Notes: generated from the letters alone by a model not told the origin. Positions 51,578 through 60,340 are shown, numbered from the stretch's first letter. The stretch: 64,000 nucleotides of DNA from Devosia neptuniae (GCF_025452235.1 NZ_CP104965.1:2414501-2478500), one strand, 5' to 3'. Made by a program: numbers and translations.

Positions 51578-52276
51578 CTATTCGCCCTTGAACAGTTTTT
51601 TGAGCATGGCGGCCATTGGGCCGGTTTCGGGGAGCGCGACCTGTGGCTTGGCCGGGCGCGCTTGGCGGATATGGCTCTGGGCTTTGGGCGGCGCCTTGGC
51701 CGGGGCCGGTTCGGCGGCATTGGCCAGCGCCAGCTTGTTCATGAAGCCGTTGTCATCGCCCTTGAGCACGAGCCCAATATGCTTGCCGATGCCGTCGAGC
51801 AGGGGATCGAGCCAGACCTGGTCGGCCTTGGCGAAATCGCCCAGCACATGGTGGGTGACGAATTCCTTGCCGGGATGGCCGATGCCGAGGCGGATGCGCT
51901 TGTAATCGAGCCCGATCTGCGGATCGATGGAGCGCAGGCCATTGTGCCCGCCATTGCCGCCGCCAACCTTGACCCGCACCTTGCCGGGGGCGAGGTCGAG
52001 TTCGTCGTAGAGCACGATGATATCGGCAGGCGCGATCTTATAGAACTGGGCGACCTGTTGCACGCTATCGCCGGAGCGGTTCATGAAGGTCTGCGGCTTG
52101 AGCAGCATGACCTTTTCGCCGTCGATACTGGCTTCGGAGAGCAGGGCGGAGTGCTTGGTCTTCCAGGGGCCGGCATTGTGCGCGCGCGCCACGGCATCAA
52201 TGGCCATGAAGCCAATATTGTGCCGGTTGCCGGCATATTGGTTGCCTGGATTGCCCAGGCCCACGAGCAGCTTCAT
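51578..52276 (-). CDS. pth: peptidyl-tRNA hydrolase
   Basis: 232 residues. Frees tRNA from dropped-off peptidyl-tRNA. Catalytic His19 and Asn9 lie in LVGLGNPGNQYAGNRHNIGF. VLYDELDLAPGKVRVK carries the conserved Asp. GGGNGGHNGLRSI is the substrate-binding loop. About 40 extra residues at the C-terminus are Ala/Pro/Lys-rich, as in related species. It follows rplY by 71 bases, the standard pairing. Confidence 0.95.
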   Translation of the reverse strand: MKLLVGLGNPGNQYAGNRHNIGFMAIDAVARAHNAGPWKTKHSALLSEASIDGEKVMLLKPQTFMNRSGDSVQQVAQFYKIAPADIIVLYDELDLAPGKVRVKVGGGNGGHNGLRSIDPQIGLDYKRIRLGIGHPGKEFVTHHVLGDFAKADQVWLDPLLDGIGKHIGLVLKGDDNGFMNKLALANAAEPAPAKAPPKAQSHIRQARPAKPQVALPETGPMAAMLKKLFKGE

Positions 52277-52347
52277 CGAAAGCTCCGAAAATGGATGAGG
52301 CGACCCGAAGGCCGCCCCAATAGTCTAGCGCAAAGACAAAAGGGCGA

Positions 52348-52980
52348 TTACTCGGCCTTTGCTTCGCCCTCGCCTTCAGCAGCCTCGGTCTCGCCGCCTT
52401 CAGACGACTTGAGAGCCGACGGGGCAACGATGGTCGCGATCGTCACGTCTTCTTCGTGGCTGTGGTCGGTAGCACCGGCCGGCAGCTTGACGTTGGAGAT
52501 GTGGATGGTGTCGCCGATATCCAGACCCGTCAGATCGACGGTGATTTCTTCAGGGATATTGGACGCATCGACGGTCAGATCGAGCGTGTGGTGCACGATA
52601 TTGAGCGTACCACCGCGCTTCAGGCCCGGGCTGGCTTCTTCATTGATGAAGTTGACATGCACCTGGACATTGAGCTTGGAGCCCTTGCCGACGCGCAGAA
52701 AATCCACGTGCAGGGCAAAGTCCTTGACCGGATCAAGCTGGTAATCGCGCGGGATCACCGAATGCTTGGTGCCATCGACGTCCAGCTCGAGGACGTGGCT
52801 GAGGAAGCCACCGGCATAGATGGACTTCATCGCATCCTTGTAGGCGATGGAGATGGTGACGGGGGGCTTCTTGTCACCGTAGATAACAGCGGGAACGAGT
52901 CCCTGACGACGCAGCTCACGAGCGGCCCCCTTGCCCACTCCCTCACGCGCCTGTGCCTTGAGCACTCTAGTCTCAGCCAT
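52348..52980 (-). CDS. rplY: 50S ribosomal protein bL25 (Ctc form)
   Basis: 210 residues. Binds 5S rRNA in the large subunit. [20 protein letters not shown] and [13 protein letters not shown] are typical starts of the long (Ctc/TL5) form. A second beta domain ([20 protein letters not shown]) and an acidic Glu-rich tail ([15 protein letters not shown]) complete it. ATG at 52980 gives the family start MAETRV; the ATG 12 bases earlier is also possible. It is upstream of pth. Confidence 0.94.
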   Translation of the reverse strand: MAETRVLKAQAREGVGKGAARELRRQGLVPAVIYGDKKPPVTISIAYKDAMKSIYAGGFLSHVLELDVDGTKHSVIPRDYQLDPVKDFALHVDFLRVGKGSKLNVQVHVNFINEEASPGLKRGGTLNIVHHTLDLTVDASNIPEEITVDLTGLDIGDTIHISNVKLPAGATDHSHEEDVTIATIVAPSALKSSEGGETEAAEGEGEAKAE

Positions 52981-53119
52981 GGAAATATCCATTCTGGTTG
53001 GTGTATGCCGCCACTACAACGACATACGCGCCCGTCCTCCAGGGGTGACGAGCGCTTCATGGGGCGGGCTATAGCTCAAAGGGGCATCAGGGGCAAGCAC
53101 GGCTTGCAGATGACGAATT

Positions 53120-53131
53120 ATGTAACTACAT
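53120..53131. promoter_or_regulatory. BrnA-type operator dyad
   Basis: ATGTA, AC, TACAT forms a perfect 5-bp dyad 25 bases upstream of the brnT start, in an AT-rich gap. BrnA antitoxins repress their own operon through such sites. Confidence 0.45.
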
Positions 53132-53156
53132 TATTCAGGCAAGCAAGGCGGCGCGC

Positions 53157-53414
53157 TTGGAATGGGACGAGGAGAAGTCGGAGCGGAACCGCGTCATGCG
53201 TGGTTTCGGGTTCGAGATTGCGAATGAGTTTGATTGGTCTGCTGCGATCGTCGAGCGAGACGATCGAAAAGACTATGGAGAGATAAGATACAGGGCCTTT
53301 GGGTGGGCCAATGCGCTGCGGCTCTGTATCGCCTTTACGGTTCGTGGAGGCGAGACCCGGATTATCAGTGTGCGACGTGTGCACGACAAGGAGGCCAGCA
53401 AATATGGCATCTAA
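53157..53414 (+). CDS. brnT: BrnT-type ribonuclease toxin
   Basis: 85 residues. WDEEKSERNRVMRGFGFEIA and the C-terminal RIISVRRVHDKEASKYG match the BrnT fold, a RelE-like ribonuclease toxin. Its usual opening (FEWDxxK) is present from the first residues. No ATG is available: TTG at 53157 gives MEWDEEK with a GGCGG-like site before it. The length is near the family's 90. It overlaps brnA by 11 bases. Confidence 0.88.
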   Translation: MEWDEEKSERNRVMRGFGFEIANEFDWSAAIVERDDRKDYGEIRYRAFGWANALRLCIAFTVRGGETRIISVRRVHDKEASKYGI

Positions 53415-53688
53415 GCACAAGCCAGATCCGTATCTGATCGATTTTGAGACCGCTCCTTTGACGGAAGAGGAGATCAAGCGCCTTCGACCGGCGCGAGAGG
53501 TTTTTGCCGAGCTTGGCCTTCCATTGCCCGGCAAGCCGGGGCGCCCGCCAAGCGGTAATGGCAAGCAGCAGGTGACCCTGCGGCTCGACAATGAGATCAT
53601 TGATTTCTTCAAGGCCGACGGTCCTGGTTGGCAGACGCGACTCAATGAGGAACTCGCATCGGTGGTGCGCCAGCGCAAGAAGGCCTAG
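53404..53688 (+). CDS. brnA: BrnA-type antitoxin
   Basis: 94 residues. The N-terminal half is flexible. The C-terminal half, QQVTLRLDNEIIDFFKADGP followed by GWQTRLNEEL, is the ribbon-helix-helix region of BrnA that binds operator DNA and neutralises BrnT. ATG at 53404 lies inside brnT; the longer open frame is not used. Its stop shares bases with that of the convergent sigma-factor gene (CTAG at 53685-53688). Confidence 0.9.
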   Translation: MASKHKPDPYLIDFETAPLTEEEIKRLRPAREVFAELGLPLPGKPGRPPSGNGKQQVTLRLDNEIIDFFKADGPGWQTRLNEELASVVRQRKKA

Positions 53689-54929
53689 CCATCCTGCAAT
53701 GCCGAGCGTTGGCCGGTCAGGTACTGGCGTACGGCTTCGTCGGTTGAGAGGCCGATGGCCAGGGTGAGGGCTTCGTGGGCTTGGTCCTTGCGGCCGGCGC
53801 GGGCAGCGAAGTGGCCGCGGGCGGCCCAATAGGGTTGGTAGTCGGCCATGCGCTTGTCGTCGGCGATGGTGTCGAGGCTGGTTAGCGCGGCTTCGGGACC
53901 GTCGCGTTCGGCAAGGGCGGCGGCGCGGTTGAGGATGACGACGGGCGAGTCGGTCAATTGCAGCAACACATCGTAGAGCGTGACAATGGTGGGCCAATTG
54001 GCTTGGCCAGTGACGCGGCGGGCGATGTGGGCGGATTGGATGGCGGCTTCGATCTGGTAGCGGCCGGTGGGACCGGCGCGATTGGCGGCGCGGAGCAGGG
54101 CTTCGGCGGCCATGATTTGCGGTTCATCCCACAGAGCAATGTCCTGCTGTTCGAGCGGCACATAGAGTCCGTCGGGATCGCGGCGGGCGGGGCGACGGGC
54201 TTCGGCGTAGAGCATCAAGGCGAGCATACCCTTGGCTTCGGGCTCATCGGGCAGGAGCGACACGACCAGCCGGCCCAGCCAGATGGCTTCGTCGGCCAGC
54301 CGGTCGGCGGCGGCATCGCCGATTTCGGTCCAGCCCTTGGCATAGGCGGCATAGATGGCTTCGAGTACGGCATCGAGCCGGCCGGGCAGGTCTTCGCGCT
54401 CGGGTATGGCGAAGGGAATGCCAGCGTCCTTGATGCGGGTTTTGGCGCGCACCAGGCGCTGGCCCATCGTGGCGGGCGGAATAAGGAAGGCGGCGGCGAT
54501 GTCGATGGCGGTGAGGCCCAGAATGGTCTGCAGGATCATCGGCGCGCGCATGCCCGCTTCGATTGCGGGGTGGGCGCAGGCGAACATCAGCGCGAGGCGC
54601 CGGTCGGGGATGGCATCGGGATGGGCGGCGGCGTCTTCGAGTTCTTCGGCCATGAGCTGGATATGAACCTCCCCGGCGGTACGGGTGTAGCGGCGGCGGA
54701 CGGCGTCGGTCTGGCGGCGGCGGGCCACGGTCAGCAGCCAGGCGTCGGGATTGTCCGGCACGCCGTCGTCCGGCCAGGATTTGAGGGCGCTGGCAAAGGC
54801 TTCCGCCAGCGCATCCTCGGCGCCCGCAACATCGCGGGTGCGGGCAGCGAGAAAGGCGACGAGGCGGCCATAGCTGTCGCGCGCCACGCGCTCGGCGGCC
54901 CGGCGCGCCTCGTTGCCTAGTTCACTCAC
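53685..54929 (-). CDS. ECF42-type RNA polymerase sigma factor
   Basis: 414 residues, long for an ECF sigma factor. Region 2 (LVAFLAARTRDVAGAEDALA, then WLLTVARRRQTDAVRRR) and region 4 (TAIDIAAAFLIPPATMGQRL) are followed by a large helical C-terminal extension (ILNRAAALAERDGPEAALTS). That extension is the hallmark of the ECF42 group, known to sit beside DGPF/YCII genes. No anti-sigma gene is present. It overlaps the upstream YCII gene by 4 bases and is last in a four-gene operon, so it may amplify its own expression. Confidence 0.9.
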   Translation of the reverse strand: MSELGNEARRAAERVARDSYGRLVAFLAARTRDVAGAEDALAEAFASALKSWPDDGVPDNPDAWLLTVARRRQTDAVRRRYTRTAGEVHIQLMAEELEDAAAHPDAIPDRRLALMFACAHPAIEAGMRAPMILQTILGLTAIDIAAAFLIPPATMGQRLVRAKTRIKDAGIPFAIPEREDLPGRLDAVLEAIYAAYAKGWTEIGDAAADRLADEAIWLGRLVVSLLPDEPEAKGMLALMLYAEARRPARRDPDGLYVPLEQQDIALWDEPQIMAAEALLRAANRAGPTGRYQIEAAIQSAHIARRVTGQANWPTIVTLYDVLLQLTDSPVVILNRAAALAERDGPEAALTSLDTIADDKRMADYQPYWAARGHFAARAGRKDQAHEALTLAIGLSTDEAVRQYLTGQRSALQDG

Positions 54930-55270
54930 GGCTCGCGGGCCGGCCAGATGGGTCGCACTTCGACCGTGCCATATTGGGCGCTGGGGCAGCGGGCCGCCCA
55001 GGCGATGGCGGCATCAAGATCGGGCACGTCGAGCAGCACATAGCCGGCAAACTGCTCCTTGGTGTCGACATAGGGGCCGTCGAGGATTTCCGGCGTACCG
55101 GAGCGGCGCGTGATGCTCTTGCCTTCCGTGCTGGCGCCCAGGCGTTCGCCGGGCGTGCCGGCCCCGGCCTTGAGCAGCGCCTCGCGGAAGGCGGCATATT
55201 CGCCCCAGAGCGAGGGGGGTGCCTTGGCGAGGGCTTCGTCGTCGTGGTGGATGAGGAGTATGTAACGCAT
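54926..55270 (-). CDS. DGPF/YCII-family protein, copy 1
   Basis: 114 residues. MRYILLIHHDDEALAKAPPS, the motif ILDGPYVDTKEQFAGYVLLD and VRPIWPA near the end are the DGPF form of the YCII fold, a small dimeric ferredoxin-like barrel. Its chemical role is not known. It is directly upstream of the sigma-factor gene and translationally coupled to it. AAGGAA precedes the start. Confidence 0.9.
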   Translation of the reverse strand: MRYILLIHHDDEALAKAPPSLWGEYAAFREALLKAGAGTPGERLGASTEGKSITRRSGTPEILDGPYVDTKEQFAGYVLLDVPDLDAAIAWAARCPSAQYGTVEVRPIWPAREP

Positions 55271-55280
55271 AGCTTTTTCC

Positions 55281-55634
55281 TTAGCCCTGGGTCGGCCAGA
55301 CGGGGCGCACTTCGACTGTGCCCCGCTGGGCGGCGGGGCAGCGGCCGGCCCAATCCATGGCGGCGTCCATGTCGGCGGCTTCGATCAGGTAATAGCCGCC
55401 AAGCTGTTCCTTGGTCTCGGCATAGGGGCCATCGAGCACTTCGGTCTTGCCGTTGCGGATGCGCACGCTGGCGGCCGTGGTAGTGGGACGCAGCCGATCG
55501 CCGGCCAACATGGCGCCGGCCTTGATCAGGGCTTCGTTGTAGGCGGCATATTCGGGGCTCATCTGGCCGGGAGTGGCCGGAGCGGCGGCTGCGACGGCTT
55601 GTTCGTCGGCGTGGATCAGCAGCATGAACTTCAT
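55281..55634 (-). CDS. DGPF/YCII-family protein, copy 2
   Basis: 117 residues. MKFMLLIHADEQAVAAAAPA, VLDGPYAETKEQLGGYYLIE and a VRPVWP end match copy 1. A GGAG site sits before ATG at 55634; the earlier start at 55646 is less likely. It has its own ECF42-like promoter 43 bases upstream and lies 10 bases before copy 1, so copies 1 and 2 and the sigma gene form one transcript. Confidence 0.9.
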   Translation of the reverse strand: MKFMLLIHADEQAVAAAAPATPGQMSPEYAAYNEALIKAGAMLAGDRLRPTTTAASVRIRNGKTEVLDGPYAETKEQLGGYYLIEAADMDAAMDWAGRCPAAQRGTVEVRPVWPTQG

Positions 55635-55676
55635 TTTCGTCTCCATGGGTTGGATCGGAGCGGCGCCCCGATGCAA

Positions 55677-55706
55677 CTATGTCGAAGGGGAAAGACGGGT
55701 TTCGAC
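55677..55706 (-). promoter_or_regulatory. ECF42-type promoter of YCII copy 2
   Basis: On the minus strand: GTCGA (55706-55702), 17 bases, CGACATAG (55684-55677). The -10 ends 43 bases before the start codon at 55634. The same spacing and -10 occur in front of copy 3. Confidence 0.75.
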
Positions 55707-55722
55707 TCTTGGCGTAGAAAAA

Positions 55723-56073
55723 TTATCGATCGGCGTGGAATGGCCGGATTTCAATCGATCCCCAGGTGGCGGCGGGGCATTGGGCGGCCAGTTCCATGGC
55801 CCGATTCATATCGGGCGCCTCCATAATGTAATAGCCGCCGAATTGCTCGCGGGTGTCGGCATAGGGGCCGTCATGCACCTTGAGTTGCCCAGCGTCGAGC
55901 TTGATGGTCTTGGCATCCGAGGTTGGGGTGAGCCCGGCGGTAGCGACGAAGGCGCCGGCCTTTTCGAGGGCTTCCTGATAGGCATGCATTTTGCCCATAA
56001 AACCGGCCATCTGCTCGGGCGGAATGGCGGCGCCGGCCTTCTCGTCGGCATAGAGCATCAGCAGATATTTCAT
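55723..56073 (-). CDS. DGPF/YCII-family protein, copy 3
   Basis: 116 residues. MKYLLMLYADEKAGAAIPPE, VHDGPYADTREQFGGYYIME and IEIRPF at the end are family features. GGAG before ATG at 56073 fixes the start. It is the first gene of the cluster, preceded by an ECF42-like promoter, and is separated from copy 2 by a second such promoter. The three copies differ in sequence, so they may have separate roles or form mixed oligomers. Confidence 0.9.
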   Translation of the reverse strand: MKYLLMLYADEKAGAAIPPEQMAGFMGKMHAYQEALEKAGAFVATAGLTPTSDAKTIKLDAGQLKVHDGPYADTREQFGGYYIMEAPDMNRAMELAAQCPAATWGSIEIRPFHADR

Positions 56074-56112
56074 CACGCATCTCCTTCCAGCGGGCAATAT
56101 AGCCCGTCATGG

Positions 56113-56142
56113 CTATGTCGCGCGAGGGCGGGAGATTTCGAC
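56113..56142 (-). promoter_or_regulatory. ECF42-type promoter of YCII copy 3
   Basis: On the minus strand: GTCGA (56142-56138, within TGTCGA), 17 bases, CGACATAG (56120-56113). The -10 ends 40 bases before the start at 56073. TGTCGA and CGA/TC are, from memory, the elements reported for ECF42. Confidence 0.78.
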
Positions 56143-56162
56143 ACTTCGAGCCGGCGGAAGGC

Positions 56163-56187
56163 AAATTTCTGCCAGTGGCAGAAATTT
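56163..56187. repeat. perfect 12-bp dyad between prs and the YCII cluster
   Basis: AAATTTCTGCCA, G, TGGCAGAAATTT. It is too symmetrical for an ordinary terminator loop, but a shorter stem could still form behind prs (its stop is at 56235). It also lies 21 bases upstream of the copy 3 promoter, where an operator could sit. Confidence 0.6.
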
Positions 56188-56234
56188 AGGCGAGAAGGCC
56201 ATGAGAGCTGCGCTCGAATGGCAATGAGCAGAAA

Positions 56235-57167
56235 TCAGTCCAGCAGGCTCGACACCGATTGCTCGCTGGCGGTGCGGGCGATGGCTTCACCGATCAGGGG
56301 GGCGATGGTGAGGCGGCGGATATTGGCGGCTGACTTGATCAGGTCGGTTTCTTCGATCGAGTCGGTGATCACCAATTCCTTGAGCTTGGAGGTGGCGATG
56401 CGCTCGGCGGCGCCATTGGAGAGCACGCCATGGGTGATGTAGGCAGAGACTTCCTTGGCGCCAGCCTTGAGCAGGGCCTCGGCAGCATTGACGAGGGTGC
56501 CGCCCGAGTCGACGATATCGTCGATCAGCAGACACGTCTGGCCGGAGACGTCGCCGATAATGTTCATGACTTCGGACACGCCGGCACGGGGGCGGCGCTT
56601 GTCGACGATGGCGAGGTCGGCGCCGATGCGCTGGGCGATGGCGCGGGCGCGGGCCACCCCGCCAACGTCGGGCGACACGATCATGACATTACCCGAGCCA
56701 TAATTCTCCTGGATGTCGCGGACCATGACCGGCGCGCCATAGAGATTGTCGGTGGGGATATCGAAGAAGCCCTGGATCTGGGCGGCGTGCAGATCGAGCG
56801 TGATGACGCGATTGACGCCGGCCTCGGTGATGAGATTGGCAACCAGCTTGGCCGAAATCGGGGTGCGGGAGGCCGATTTGCGATCCTGTCGCGCATAGCC
56901 GAAATAGGGCAGCACGGCGGTGATGCGGCGGGCCGAGGAGCGGCGCAGCGCATCGGTGAGGATCAGCAGTTCCATCAGGTTGTCATTGGCCGGGAAGCTG
57001 GTCGACTGCAGGATGAACACATCCTCGCCGCGCACATTCTCATGCACTTCGACATAGATCTCGTTGTCGGCGAAGCGCTTGACCGTACAATCGGTGAGGG
57101 GAAGTTCGAGATAGCTGGCGACGGCTTGAGCGAGGGCACGATTGGAGTTGCCGGTCACCAGCTTCAT
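56235..57167 (-). CDS. prs: ribose-phosphate pyrophosphokinase
   Basis: 310 residues, normal length. Makes PRPP from ribose 5-phosphate and [43 protein letters not shown], the PRPP-binding loop [20 protein letters not shown] and [17 protein letters not shown] are diagnostic. It is a single gene, transcribed away from pgeF and separated from it by a 116-base gap. Confidence 0.97.
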   Translation of the reverse strand: MKLVTGNSNRALAQAVASYLELPLTDCTVKRFADNEIYVEVHENVRGEDVFILQSTSFPANDNLMELLILTDALRRSSARRITAVLPYFGYARQDRKSASRTPISAKLVANLITEAGVNRVITLDLHAAQIQGFFDIPTDNLYGAPVMVRDIQENYGSGNVMIVSPDVGGVARARAIAQRIGADLAIVDKRRPRAGVSEVMNIIGDVSGQTCLLIDDIVDSGGTLVNAAEALLKAGAKEVSAYITHGVLSNGAAERIATSKLKELVITDSIEETDLIKSAANIRRLTIAPLIGEAIARTASEQSVSSLLD

Positions 57168-57283
57168 GGGTGCGATCCTGTCTCAACAGCGCCCGTAAAG
57201 CGGGCGTTTCCAGTTTCGCGGGCAGCTTTAGCGAGTCCCAACCAGACTCGCAACGCAACAAATGGATGATAGCTAAATAAGAT

Positions 57284-58051
57284 TCACGTCAGCGCGATGA
57301 CGGCGATCTGGCGGCCGGTCGTGGTGCCGTGATGGGTGGCATAGCGGTGGGAGAAATAGCGCTCGGGATTGCCATAGGTGCAGAGGCCAACGCGGTCGAT
57401 TTTGGTGACGCCGGATGCGGCGATCTGGTCGGCCACGAAAGCGGGCAGGTTGAAGTGTTCGCGGCCGCCTGGAGGCGTGGTGAAATAGTCCTTCCCGCCG
57501 GGATAGAGGACGAGGAAATCGGCCATGAATTTTGGGCCGACTTCGTAATTGGGCGCCGTAACGGTGGGGCCGATGGCGGCGATGATGCGGGCGGGGTTGG
57601 CGCCCAGTGCCACCATGGCGGCGATGGTGTTGCCGATAATGCCATCGATGGCGCCGCGCCAGCCGGCATGGGCGGCCCCGATAATGTTCGCTTCCGGATC
57701 GGCGAAGAGGATTGGCGTGCAATCGGCGGTCAGGATGCCCAAAGCCACGCCGGGGCGGGCGGTAACCATGGCGTCGGCTTCGACGCGGGGGCCGGTATGG
57801 GGCCCGGTCAGGGTCAAAACTTTATTGGAGTGAACCTGCTTGAGCAGGGCTAATTGGGGCGGCGCAAAGCCGAGCGTGGCTGCAACCATCTTGCGGTTGT
57901 CGGCCACGATGATCGGATCGTCGCCGCCGGTGTCGGAGACGTTGAGGCCAGCAAAGATGCCGGTCGAGAGCCCGCCCTGGCGGCCGAAAAAGGCGTGGCG
58001 CACCGCCGGAATGGCGATCAGACCAGCGCTTTGCTCATGAGGCACGTTCAT
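57284..58051 (-). CDS. pgeF: peptidoglycan editing factor PgeF / purine nucleoside phosphorylase-like (YfiH)
   Basis: 255 residues. The metal/catalytic set of the YfiH family is visible: LLKQVHSNKVLTL, LTADCTPILFADPEANIIGA and AAHAGWRGAIDGIIGNTIAA. Members act on purine nucleosides and have a role in removing mis-incorporated residues from peptidoglycan precursors. It overlaps the MidA-like gene (ATGA), forming the operon lgt, methyltransferase, pgeF. Confidence 0.9.
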   Translation of the reverse strand: MNVPHEQSAGLIAIPAVRHAFFGRQGGLSTGIFAGLNVSDTGGDDPIIVADNRKMVAATLGFAPPQLALLKQVHSNKVLTLTGPHTGPRVEADAMVTARPGVALGILTADCTPILFADPEANIIGAAHAGWRGAIDGIIGNTIAAMVALGANPARIIAAIGPTVTAPNYEVGPKFMADFLVLYPGGKDYFTTPPGGREHFNLPAFVADQIAASGVTKIDRVGLCTYGNPERYFSHRYATHHGTTTGRQIAVIALT

Positions 58052-59130
58052 TGGGTAAATCCCGGTGGCATGAGGCCGGGGCTGGCGGCGCAGAAGGCTT
58101 TGAACAAGTCGCCCATCTGGTGGGGGGCGATAAGGCGGGCCTTGGCGCTGGCGATATCGGCGGCCGAGCCCGGATTGGCGGCGCTCAGGGCCTTGGCGCG
58201 GTCATTGATGCCCAGGCGGGTGAGGAACTGGCCCTGGCCCAATAGCGGATGGACGGCAAGGCCCGCCTTGGCAGCGACATTGCCGATGGCTTCGAAATCT
58301 ACATGCGCGGACAGGTCGGTCTCGCCGGGGGAGGTGAGGACATCGTCATAGGCGTGGCGGCGCACGCCTTGCAGGGTTTCCCCGGTCTGGGTCGTGCCAT
58401 AGCCATAGTCGATGGCCAGCAGCACGCCGCCCTGGGCCGAGATGGTTCGGGCAAGGCGGGCGGTGACTTCGCCGGCGGCGAGGCCGACTTCGAAGACCGC
58501 ATTGGGCTCGGCATCGGCAATGGCGTCGGGCATGGCCGATTGCGGGATGGGTGTGGGCGAGAGGCCAAAGGCGCGCTTGCCATCGACCAGACCCACCATG
58601 CGCTCGTGCCAGCCTTCGGTGCCGCGTACGAATTGGCGGATGGGCAGGGCATCGAAAAATTCATTGGCGACGACGAGCAGGGGACCATCACCGACCTTGT
58701 CGAAGCCATCGATCCACTTGGGATCATAGGGCTCAAGGCGGGCATGCTGCTCGGCAATGAGGGATGGATTGGTTTCAAAGAGGCGCAGGTCGAGCGCATC
58801 GCGGAAGCCTTCGACGCGGCAGGCGACGCGCAGCATATCGGCCATCAGCGTACCGCGGCCGGGGCCGAGTTCGAGCAGGGTGAAGGCTTTGGGCGAGCCC
58901 ATTTGCTGGAAGATATTGGCGAAGAAAAAGCCGACCAATTCGCCGAACATCTGGCTGATTTCGGGCGCGGTGACGAAATCGCCCTTGGCCCCGAGCGGGT
59001 CGGCGCTCTTGTAGTAGCCCTGGCGCGGGTGGGTGAGGCAGAGGCCCATATAGGTGGCGACCGACATGGGACCCGTGGAGCGGATCTGCATGTCGATGAG
59101 TTCGGGCAGGGTTGGGTTTTCTGTCATCAC
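58048..59130 (-). CDS. SAM-dependent methyltransferase, NDUFAF7/MidA family
   Basis: 360 residues. The SAM pocket is FTLLELGPGRGTLMADMLRV. RQGYYKSADPLGAKGDFVTA and PEISQMFGELVGFF, LLVVANEFFDALPIRQFVR and AIDYGYGTTQTGETLQGVRR are typical of the family. In mitochondria this protein methylates an Arg of a complex I subunit; the bacterial target is probably similar but unproven. It overlaps both neighbours by 4 bases, so expression is strictly coupled. Confidence 0.92.
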   Translation of the reverse strand: MMTENPTLPELIDMQIRSTGPMSVATYMGLCLTHPRQGYYKSADPLGAKGDFVTAPEISQMFGELVGFFFANIFQQMGSPKAFTLLELGPGRGTLMADMLRVACRVEGFRDALDLRLFETNPSLIAEQHARLEPYDPKWIDGFDKVGDGPLLVVANEFFDALPIRQFVRGTEGWHERMVGLVDGKRAFGLSPTPIPQSAMPDAIADAEPNAVFEVGLAAGEVTARLARTISAQGGVLLAIDYGYGTTQTGETLQGVRRHAYDDVLTSPGETDLSAHVDFEAIGNVAAKAGLAVHPLLGQGQFLTRLGINDRAKALSAANPGSAADIASAKARLIAPHQMGDLFKAFCAASPGLMPPGFTQ

Positions 59131-59948
59131 CGCAGGCCGCTTTGCTTGCGCGTCGTGGCGTAGACCACCAGCCCGATGCCGGCCACCAGGATTGGCAGGC
59201 TGAGCACCTGGCCCATGGTGAGCCAGCCGCCATAGAGGTAGCCGATCTGGATATCGGGCAGGCGGACGAATTCGACCGCGATGCGGGAGAGGGCGTAGCC
59301 GATGCCGAATATGCCGGCGACCAGGCCCGGGCGGCGCAGGGCATAGAAGACATGAGTGGCGACGCGGATGACCAGGAACAGCAGGATGCCTTCGAGCGCG
59401 CCTTCATAAATCTGGCTGGGATGGCGCGGCACGCCGAGCGGATCGGTGGGGAAAATCACGCCCCAGGGCAGGCTGGTCGGTGCGCCATAGAGTTCGGAAT
59501 TGATGAAATTGGCGATACGGCCGAGCAGCAGGCCAATGGTGGCGACCGAGGCGATCAGATCAAGCGAGCTCAGCCAATTGCCGCCCTTGGAGCGGGTGAA
59601 GACGATGGCTGCCAGCATCAGACCCAGCATGCCGCCATGGAAGGACATGCCGCCATCGAGCGTGTTGAAGATCTGGATGGGGTTGGCCAGGTAAAAGGGC
59701 AGGTTGTAAAACAGCACATAGCCAATGCGGCCGCCCAGCACGATGGCCAGCATGGTCCAGAAGGCGAAATCCCAGATATCGGGGGCTTTGAAGGGCGGTT
59801 CGCCCTTGTGCCAGAGCCTGGTATTGGCCAGCAGCCGATAGCCGTAGGCCGCACCCAGCAGGGTTCCGAACAGATAGGCCAGCGCATACCAGCGCACTGC
59901 GAGCGGGCCGACGGCGAAGGCGATGGGATCGATGTTTGGGAAGGGCAA
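59127..59948 (-). CDS. lgt: prolipoprotein diacylglyceryl transferase
   Basis: 273 residues and about seven membrane segments. Adds diacylglycerol to the lipobox Cys of prolipoproteins. Family motifs are the FPNIDPIAFAVGPLAVRWYA start, MSFHGGMLGLM, the signature LGRIANFINSELYG and the catalytic His/Arg regions. TTG at 59948 has AGGAG six bases upstream; the longer in-frame TTG at 59966 is less likely. First gene of the lgt/methyltransferase/pgeF operon. Confidence 0.94.
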   Translation of the reverse strand: MPFPNIDPIAFAVGPLAVRWYALAYLFGTLLGAAYGYRLLANTRLWHKGEPPFKAPDIWDFAFWTMLAIVLGGRIGYVLFYNLPFYLANPIQIFNTLDGGMSFHGGMLGLMLAAIVFTRSKGGNWLSSLDLIASVATIGLLLGRIANFINSELYGAPTSLPWGVIFPTDPLGVPRHPSQIYEGALEGILLFLVIRVATHVFYALRRPGLVAGIFGIGYALSRIAVEFVRLPDIQIGYLYGGWLTMGQVLSLPILVAGIGLVVYATTRKQSGLR

Positions 59949-60070
59949 GCGGGGCTCCTGCGGCAATCGGGCGGACCATTGCCGCTTCGCCCGCTCTGGT
60001 CAAGTCGGGATCAAGGGCCTAGATATCAACTAAGAGTGCCCGCTGTGGCGACCAACAATATAGGTGTGCG

Positions 60071-60325
60071 ATGACCCAGAACAGCAAGCTTTTCGACGGT
60101 TTGGGCCGGGTGATGAACGAAGCGGCCGGTGTAGCCGACGGCGTTCGGCGGGAAGTGGAGACCGCCGTGAAGTCGCAGGCCCAGCGTTTCGTGGCCGATA
60201 TGGACCTGGTCAAGCGCGAGGATTTCGACGCGCTGCGCGAACTGGTGCAGGTGCAGGGCGAAGAGATCGATGCACTGCGCAAGGAACTGGCAGCGCTCAA
60301 GGGCGGCAAGGCTGCCAAGGCCTGA
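60071..60325 (+). CDS. ubiK: UbiK/BMFP-type accessory protein
   Basis: 84 residues. VKREDFDALRELVQVQGEEI and DALRKELAALKGGKAAKA form the coiled-coil C-terminus typical of the BMFP family, preceded by an amphipathic N-terminus. UbiK assists ubiquinone synthesis in gamma-proteobacteria; members elsewhere may act differently. Diverges from lgt. Confidence 0.83.
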   Translation: MTQNSKLFDGLGRVMNEAAGVADGVRREVETAVKSQAQRFVADMDLVKREDFDALRELVQVQGEEIDALRKELAALKGGKAAKA

Positions 60326-60340
60326 TTTTACCTTTCAGTA

